From: Actinosynnema sp. ALI-1.44
GTDB lineage: Bacteria; Actinomycetota; Actinomycetes; Mycobacteriales; Pseudonocardiaceae
Length of the DNA stretch: 64,000 nucleotides
Direction: 5' to 3'
Assembly: GCF_001984155.1 (NCBI RefSeq)
Contig: NZ_MTQO01000033.1
Coordinates: forward strand, 62,001 to 126,000
The position numbers were made by a program, and so were the translations under genes. This document shows, piece by piece, positions 59,601-64,000 of the stretch (the stretch's first letter is position 1; every line of letters starts with the position of its first letter). The notes below the pieces were generated by a model, which made no database searches, was not told the DNA's origin, and saw only the letters and a list, made by a program, of their open reading frames with translations.

Positions 59601-60758
59601 CTGACAACGCTGATCTCCGGAGGCCAGGACACAGCACACGTGGCGGTGCGCGAACTGGCCGACGACATCGGGCCGGTGCCGTCGAACGCTGTCATCGAAC
59701 CGCGCGAAGTCCTGCTGACCGGTTCCACCGGCTTCCTTGGCGGATATCTGCTCCGCGAGCTCCTCACCCGTACCGAGGCGAGGGTGCACTGTCTGGTTCG
59801 CGGGGCGGGCCCGCACGTCAACATGATCCGGCTTGGCCTGTGGGAATCCAGCTGGGAAAACAGGGTCGTCGTGCACCGCGGCGACCTCGCGCGGCCGTTG
59901 CTCGGCCTGTCCACGGCCACGTTCGACGAGCTCGCGAGCACCGTCGACGTCATCTACCACGCCGGAGCCGTCGTCAACCTCACGTGGCCGTTCGAGCGCC
60001 TCATGAAGTCCAATGTGGATGGTACGGAAGAGGTACTGAGGCTGGCCGCGCACCGCAGGACTGTGCCCGTGCACCACGTGTCAACCGCGGGCGTGCACGT
60101 CGGTCCCGGCCGAGTGTGCGCGTCGGATCCGCTGCCGCCCATGGAGAAGCTGGACAATGGGTACGCGCTGAGCAAGTGGCAAGCCGAGCAGTTGCTCGCA
60201 CAAGCCCGCGCGCGTGGCCTTCCGGTGTCGGTCTACCGGCCGACGAGGATCGCGCCGGACTCGACCTCGGGTGCCTGCGGTCACAAGGACTTCCTGTGGC
60301 TGGTGCTCAAGGCGTGCGTGCAGGCCGCCGCCGCACCGGCAGGCGTCGGCCTCGCGTTCGACCTTGTCGCCGTGGACTATGTCAGCGCCGCGATCGTCGG
60401 GCTGTCACGCCGGGAACCTGGGACATACCACCTCGCGAGCGAACGGCTCGTCCGGTTGACGGCTCTGGTGGACGAGCTTCGGGCCATCGGGTACCAGATT
60501 ACGGACGTCGCATCGGCCGACTGGCTGCAGATGGTCGCCGCCGACCCGGCCAACGCGGCCTTCCCGCTGCTGGGTCTGCTGAGCACCGAGCTCACGTCGG
60601 CGGGCTCGGAAGGCACTGTGCTGGTGAGCGCCCACGAGACCCGCATGGCGCTTCGGGGGACAGGGATCGAGCCGCTCCCATTCGGCCGGGCAGGACTTCG
60701 GGCCGCCGTGTCCTACCTTCAGCGAACCGAATTCCTTCCTCCCGTCACAAGTACCTGA
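56616..60758 (+). CDS. NRPS module C-A-T-reductase
   Basis: 1380 aa; the ATG shares a base with the preceding stop (TGATG). The condensation domain (1-430) has the active-site CLAIHHAVLDGWSLGLL. The adenylation domain (about 440-925) has YVVYTSGSTGLPKGV, TPGFDVVFQEVFATW, ENQYGPSETHVV, YRTGDLGRL, GRTDHQVKVRGFRVELGEVE and TTSGKPDRA. The T domain is DDFFALGGNSLSATRVALRL (Ser about residue 965). The terminal thioester reductase (1020-1380) has the NAD(P) site LLTGSTGFLGGYLLRELLTR, catalytic Tyr/Lys in NGYALSKWQAEQLL and STAGVHV. Reductive release gives a dipeptide aldehyde, which could cyclise to an imine/pyrazinone or be reduced to an alcohol. Confidence 0.92.
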   Translation: MHYPMSAEQEGIWLSDQLQEKASRFVVPWVHRLRGRVDSAALTYALSAVVRRHEPLRSRLTVLAGRPVQVVCAAEPVRLRIMDVGEADLDAVLHQVVRQPLPLDRSPLLHATLLRVGAEEAVLCLAIHHAVLDGWSLGLLNHEISEYYAEAVGAAPARVPHIALRYGEHTRRAVVTSRDLQFWRATLHGVPAQTTVPPDRQRPATLGVAGGWVPVVMDGRIGAVVRRFARQARVTPFAVLMSALSVLVGRLSGQQDTVIGTPVSRRDTTELEPLIACLTDVMPVRARPAPETSFAEFVASVAQAVRDMIAHRHVSYRDLVRECVADWSLSGSPLFQIVLTLDDAPPSGLVLPGVTAEQLPVHNGTAKYDLFLDLAAVAGGFSGGLEYSTELFDRSTAERFVSRWQTVLVAALAEPRQPIGDLDILLVGERVQLGWWSTTRPAVVRPLAHEAFLDQARAAPDRVAVIDDRRSLSYGELAARSDALAARLGPGPPGRRVAVLLRRSAELPLAMLAIMRAGACCVVIDPDLPAERIAFMLGDSGATTVITRQSKAIAHGPWRLVLIDDPTDGTTHPPEISPEDLAYVVYTSGSTGLPKGVAMPHRSLANLVAWQVRTSGCGAGTRTMQAATPGFDVVFQEVFATWAAGGTLVVAEGRRDAERLLDLVERHRVNRVFLGFFALQQVAEYAVATNRAVPSLREVISSGEQVHVTPAIRVFFQRIGASLENQYGPSETHVVTAERLAGPPASWPTRPPIGRPVDGAEVRVLDDRLRPQPAGVIGEIYVAGVPVADGYIGHPELTRERFERHADVPLYRTGDLGRLLPDGRIEFVGRTDHQVKVRGFRVELGEVESVLKEIAGIRDAVVVAHDGALVAYYIGDHEPQRLREAMARRLPGHAVPFQFVAVDHFPLTTSGKPDRAALRPVPARRSHTTVLSPRQQRIADIWAELLGVDDVGADDDFFALGGNSLSATRVALRLRAELAAPIPVAAIFTHSTVARLTTLISGGQDTAHVAVRELADDIGPVPSNAVIEPREVLLTGSTGFLGGYLLRELLTRTEARVHCLVRGAGPHVNMIRLGLWESSWENRVVVHRGDLARPLLGLSTATFDELASTVDVIYHAGAVVNLTWPFERLMKSNVDGTEEVLRLAAHRRTVPVHHVSTAGVHVGPGRVCASDPLPPMEKLDNGYALSKWQAEQLLAQARARGLPVSVYRPTRIAPDSTSGACGHKDFLWLVLKACVQAAAAPAGVGLAFDLVAVDYVSAAIVGLSRREPGTYHLASERLVRLTALVDELRAIGYQITDVASADWLQMVAADPANAAFPLLGLLSTELTSAGSEGTVLVSAHETRMALRGTGIEPLPFGRAGLRAAVSYLQRTEFLPPVTST

Positions 60759-60779
60759 CCGCGGCCCTTCGGTCCATCG

Positions 60780-60985
60780 CGAACGATGTGTCAGCTTGGA
60801 TAGCGCGGCGAACCGGAATCGGTCTGGTGGCTCGTAGCGGAATTGGCCAGTCAGCTGTCGGCGGAGCACGGCGTTCTCATGCCGCAGCACGAGAAGCTCC
60901 GCGTCCTTCTCCGTCTCCCCGTGGAGCAGCACCGACGCGGCGGACAGCAAGTTCCAAGTCGCCTTGTACAGCAAAGACAGGTCTC
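60780..60985 (-). pseudogene. Integrase-type transposase N-terminal remnant
   Basis: Minus-strand frame reading LLYKATWNLLSAASVLLHGE, KDAELLVLRHENAVLRRQLT and FRYEPPDRFRFAALSKL. This is the conserved start of the actinobacterial integrase-core transposases, of the same general family as the remnant at 9960-10345. The DDE core is missing. It overlaps the C-terminal end of the DUF6192 relic. Confidence 0.65.
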
Positions 60986-61777
60986 GACCGCCGTTTCCAA
61001 CCGGTGGCCGCGCAACGTCGGCAACACCCGGCCGACCGACGCCACGAACACCGCGCACGCCCCGACCAGGTCCACGAACTCCCCGGCGTGGGCGAGGGTT
61101 TCCAGCACCGGGGGTGCGTTGCCGGACGAATCTCACCGGCCTGGTGGGAATGATCGATCTGGGCCCGGTTGACGACGTAGCGGGCGATCTGGTCGGTCAT
61201 CGCCCGGCTGGCCACCTCCGGGCGGCGGCGCAGGAAGTCGGTCGCCACCACCGCCGCGACCTCGTCATCGGCGGCCAGGTCGTGAACCTTGTTGATCTTG
61301 TCCTGGGGTGTTTCCGGGGTGTCGACCGTCCAGCCCACCACCCGTTTCGCCGCGTCCGGGGTCCAGCGGTGCTCGCCGGTGCGGTCGTTGCGCGGTGGGT
61401 CCGCGATCCGCCGGACCCGCTCGTTCGGATCGGGAATCGAGGCCCAGGATCCGGAACACGGTGAACGCGACACCGCGATGATGGCGGCGGATCTTCTTGT
61501 CCGGCCACCGGGCCGACACCCAGCGGTAGTCCTTCACCGTCGCGGGTGAGAGCCCGATGTCCTCAGCGAACCACCCCAACGTCTCCGACACGCCCATCAC
61601 CTCGTCACCGGGACTGCTGTGCCCGCCGTGACCACGCAGCGGCTCGATCTCCAGCGCCGCGTCGCCCACCCGGAACTGGCTGACCGTCTTCAGCTCGACC
61701 GCTTCCCGGCTCTCGGCGACCAACTGGTCATAGCGACGCTGCGTCACGTTCCCGATCTTCGTCGGCACGGTGATCAC
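60986..61777 (-). pseudogene. DUF6192-family protein, frameshifted
   Basis: ATG 61777 begins MITVPTKIGNVTQRRYDQLV and continues through FRVGDAALEIEPLRGHGGHS and VKDYRWVSARWPDKKI. Near 61440 the frame changes to IPDPNERVRRIADPPRNDRT, RWTPDAAKRVVGWTVDTPET and VVATDFLRRRPEVASRAMTD. Near 61110 it changes again to VLETLAHAGEFVDLVGACAV. Together they make a DUF6192-type actinobacterial protein of unknown function, broken twice and interrupted at its 3' end by transposase sequence. Confidence 0.6.
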
Positions 61778-62818
61778 TCCCTGCTGGGCCAGGGCACGGC
61801 GCGTCTACGCCGACTCGAACCCCGACGCTGGCCCGGCCAGCGTCGAACCCGACCCGCCGGTGGCAAAAGCCGCCATTCAAGGCCTGATTCTCGCAGGTCA
61901 GAGCCGATCTTCAAGGGGATCGCGAGCCGTACGGGTTACCGTCACGGTGACGGTAGAACGAACGGCTACACGCCTGCGCCGACCGCCGATGCTCCACACC
62001 CTGTGTGCTGGAACCTGCCCACCACACACGTGTAACCCAACCGCACCTACAGCCACTCGATCCAGATACCGAGGCCGTATGGGGGTATAGCGTGCTGGCA
62101 TGTTCGGATGGCTGGCACCCAACCGGAAGGGCTACTGCGCTTAACCGGGCAACGAGTTCCTCTTGTGGGTTCTGAGCTGGGCCGTTACGTCCTTAACATA
62201 TGTGTGCGATGTGGGCGTCGAAGCCGTGATCTTCCTTCTGAAGATCACCCGTTCGGACGATCATTCTTCGGGTCAAGGGTGGCTGCTTCGCGGTGGGCAA
62301 CTCCCGTTCGTGCACAGCGTGTGATTATGAACTGGCAAATCAACTAGACAAGATTATCTAGCAGTACGCCAGGCGCTGGACCCAGCGCCACCTCGACCTC
62401 GTGGCGTTGATGGCTCCAAGAGCCACTCGGCTGCGGTGTCACCAGATGCAACGTCTTCGATGGTCGAAACACGTCGACGCTGGTCACAACTGGCGGGGTG
62501 TCGTCCTCGATGGCGTCGTCATTGGCCAGCGCCTCATTTACAACGCGGCCGTCGCGTCTGCATTGAGTCCAATCATACTTCGAACTTGATCACGCGGTGA
62601 CTGGGCACGCGACCCGCTATCTCAAGATCACACTGCGCTAATGTTGTATTGAGTAGACCAAATGGATTACCCCGAAGAGCGGTACAGCACTACGGCGGGC
62701 GGCGAGACCCTGTATTCGAGACCGTCTCACAGAGGCTGGATATCGAGATCATCTTTGTGGTGTCTCCTGTGTCTAGCGTGAGCCGGATTGGGAAGGTCGG
62801 AGAAATTGGAGAACTAGC
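61778..62818. other. Gene-poor kilobase
   Basis: No frame here has convincing protein composition. It contains a perfect palindrome at 61937-61955 (TACCGTCA-CGG-TGACGGTA). Local GC content is lower toward 62550-62800. No terminator, tRNA or IS end could be assigned by eye. Confidence 0.4.
61937..61955. repeat. Short perfect inverted repeat
   Basis: TACCGTCA-CGG-TGACGGTA: 8-bp arms around CGG, about 160 bp upstream of the DUF6192 relic start. It could be an operator or a recombinase site; nothing decides between them. Confidence 0.45.
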
Positions 62819-63358
62819 GTGAAACGATGGAAGCATCGCATCTTCGTGGCTGGGTTAGTCGTGCTAATGGCAAGTTCGGGGACAGTGTCCGCACCTACGG
62901 TAGCCGCCAGCAACGCGCGTACAACCGCCGCTACGGCAACATCGATATCGACGACGGGAGACGTTTTGCGTCTCGCACGAAAAAAAGAACATCACCCAAT
63001 CGGATCCCAGGGGACGTGGGTCACCGATAAAATAGGCGAGGGTGTTACCAGCTGTCCAATGCATAGATTTTGCGTATGGACAGGCGGTGAATACACTGGG
63101 CACGGATTGTCGATCGGTGGTATCTGGGATCGCTGCGAAGGTTGGAGCTGGCAGGGCACTGTTTGGGAGAACAGTGTTCGTTCTCTAAAGAACAATGCTA
63201 CCGGAGGAGTTTCTGTCTGGAACCGTCGACCTGTCAGCGGGGAGCACTATGAATGGCTCTACGACCTGGTGCCCGGCGCGTACTCTGGAAACTTTCCGCC
63301 GGGCAAATACGCCGACCTGATGGTCTACGATCCGAGCTATACCTGCAACATTCCCTAG
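62819..63358 (+). CDS. Secreted peptidase-inhibitor I36-like protein
   Basis: 179 aa from GTG 62819. The signal peptide is HRIFVAGLVVLMASSGTVSA. The mature C-terminal 100 residues match the beta/gamma-crystallin-like I36 family: GVTSCPMHRFCVWTGGEYTG, WDRCEGWSWQGTVWENSVRS and LKNNATGGVSVWNRR, with three or four Cys. I36 members (SMPI-like) inhibit metalloproteases, but the fold is also used by other small secreted actinobacterial proteins. It stands alone next to a transposon-type gene. Confidence 0.75.
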   Translation: MKRWKHRIFVAGLVVLMASSGTVSAPTVAASNARTTAATATSISTTGDVLRLARKKEHHPIGSQGTWVTDKIGEGVTSCPMHRFCVWTGGEYTGHGLSIGGIWDRCEGWSWQGTVWENSVRSLKNNATGGVSVWNRRPVSGEHYEWLYDLVPGAYSGNFPPGKYADLMVYDPSYTCNIP

Positions 63359-63378
63359 GCAAATCGAGCCAGACAACC

Positions 63379-64000
63379 TCATTGACCGTTCGAACGGCTA
63401 ATTTCGCGGCTGGTATCAGCTTCAGCAGCCACCGGTAGCCCGGTTTCCGGGAGAAGTTGGGTCTCCAGGTCAGCGACTCGTTTGTCGAGGAACCGGGTGT
63501 TGTTCCGGGCTCCTTGCAGTCGTTCCTGAAGTCGCCTGTTGTCCTGCGTGAGCTGGCGGAACTTCTGTTTGAGGGTGGTGTTCTCGGTGACGATGCGTTG
63601 GATGCCGTCCTCAGGCAGGTCCTGCTCCAAGTCGCGAATCTTGCCCAAGTGCTGGCCGATAGTGGTGCGTTGCAAGGAGATCTCGTCGTTCGCGCGTCGG
63701 AGGGCGTCCTCGGCGTTGAGCGCCCGTTCCCGCCAGGACGCCGCGATTCCCGCGGCGTGCTCGGCCTGGTCCTGGACGCGTTGCCCTCTGGCTGCGGTGG
63801 CGGCCTCGTCCACAAGTTGGCGGGCAGCGGGATTCTGGTAGAGAAAGGTCCGGGAAACGTCGGCCCCGCGTGCGACGGCGGCGACGGTGATCTTCGCGCG
63901 TTCCTGTTGCATCCGGCGCAGAGTGTCGCGGATGCGGTCGAGCATCTTCTCGACAGCGCTCCGGCGGGCGTCGAGGGCAGCTGCGGTGCGGGTGGTGGCA
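63379..64000 (-). CDS. DUF6262 transposon-associated protein (partial, runs off right edge)
   Basis: The minus-strand frame is open to the window edge; an ATG at 63945 exists, but the reading TTRTAAALDARRSAVEKMLD continues upstream, so the true start lies outside. Residues after that read AKITVAAVARGADVSRTFLY, QNPAARQLVDEA, an HTH-like N-terminus. A long coiled coil follows (LNAEDALRRANDEISLQRTT, LKQKFRQLTQDNRRLQERLQ). DUF6262/TnpC-like proteins accompany the two tyrosine recombinases of Tn554-type elements, so a mobile element probably continues to the right. Confidence 0.75.
   Translation of the reverse strand, partial: ATTRTAAALDARRSAVEKMLDRIRDTLRRMQQERAKITVAAVARGADVSRTFLYQNPAARQLVDEAATAARGQRVQDQAEHAAGIAASWRERALNAEDALRRANDEISLQRTTIGQHLGKIRDLEQDLPEDGIQRIVTENTTLKQKFRQLTQDNRRLQERLQGARNNTRFLDKRVADLETQLLPETGLPVAAEADTSREISRSNGQ

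Noticed and set aside
62401-62589. Short plus-strand ORF of 62 codons
   Set aside because: No ribosome site, no recognisable pattern, and it lies in a gene-poor stretch with several equally weak frames.
1-64000. tRNA or rRNA genes
   Set aside because: No cloverleaf-like arrangement with a GTTCGANTC T-arm or rRNA sequence was recognised by eye on either strand; a tRNAscan run would be needed to exclude one.

Overview
This 64 kb window is actinomycete chromosome. It is uniformly GC-rich, with GTG starts, ATGA/GTGA gene overlaps and SARP, PAS-LuxR and TetR-type regulators. The gene complement points to Pseudonocardiales (Kibdelosporangium/Lentzea/Amycolatopsis-like), but no rRNA or marker gene fixes the genus. 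The region is accessory: secondary-metabolism loci, secreted proteins, catabolic genes, and many broken genes and insertion-sequence remnants.

Layout. 1-2010: a partial gene and a small WXG/ESX-like locus. 2130-6025: a decaying mini-cluster (protein with a C-terminal carrier domain, methyltransferase, 2OG-Fe(II) oxygenase, unknowns), mostly frameshifted. 6234-7991: an intact, non-actinobacterial-looking aspartyl-tRNA synthetase. 8100-10345: broken PAS-LuxR regulator, luciferase-like monooxygenase and transposase. 10501-13197: hydrolase/RidA pair with TetR, then phage and amidohydrolase shards. 13377-14837: TIR-domain protein. 14850-21909 (minus): overlapping operon MoxR ATPase - DUF58 - transglutaminase-like membrane protein whose catalytic Cys is Ala - secreted PKD/RCC1 protein. 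22028-26249: secreted proteins, two DUF2690-like. 27065-31440: GntR-controlled aromatic-type catabolic genes (FAH, extradiol dioxygenase, SRPBCC, broken carotenoid-oxygenase homologue). 31562-36007: amidohydrolase/TetR pair, membrane XRE regulator, L,D-transpeptidase-like protein and a third DUF2690-like protein. 36297-41452: LuxR regulator plus subtilase, bracketed by a near-perfect 63-bp inverted repeat. 41430-43892: IS701-type remnant, VOC protein, NAD(P)-binding protein and MarR.

The most interesting part is 44454-60758. Locus A (44454-49115) is a five-gene, translationally coupled RiPP cluster: a 49-aa precursor ending in PMPCGGCG, an MNIO (DUF692) oxidase, a partner protein, a glycosyltransferase fused to a PqqD/RRE domain, and a radical SAM enzyme. 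After a SARP and a LuxR-type regulator comes locus B (50921-60758): a tiny basic peptide with a hydrophobic, Cys-containing C-terminus, a strong stem-loop, a PqqD-M50 membrane metalloprotease, a TPR protein, a flavin reductase, a free carrier protein, a stand-alone adenylation protein and a C-A-T-reductase NRPS. All genes downstream of the stem-loop are nearly or fully overlapping. The expected NRPS product is a reductively released dipeptide (aldehyde, cyclic imine/pyrazinone or alcohol). Its co-operonic RRE-protease and peptide make it an unusual RiPP/NRPS mixture.

The right end (60780-64000) returns to decay: transposase and DUF6192 remnants, a gene-poor kilobase, a secreted I36-like inhibitor, and a DUF6262 transposon-type protein running off the window. 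Everything here is inferred from reading the sequence; no database search was run.
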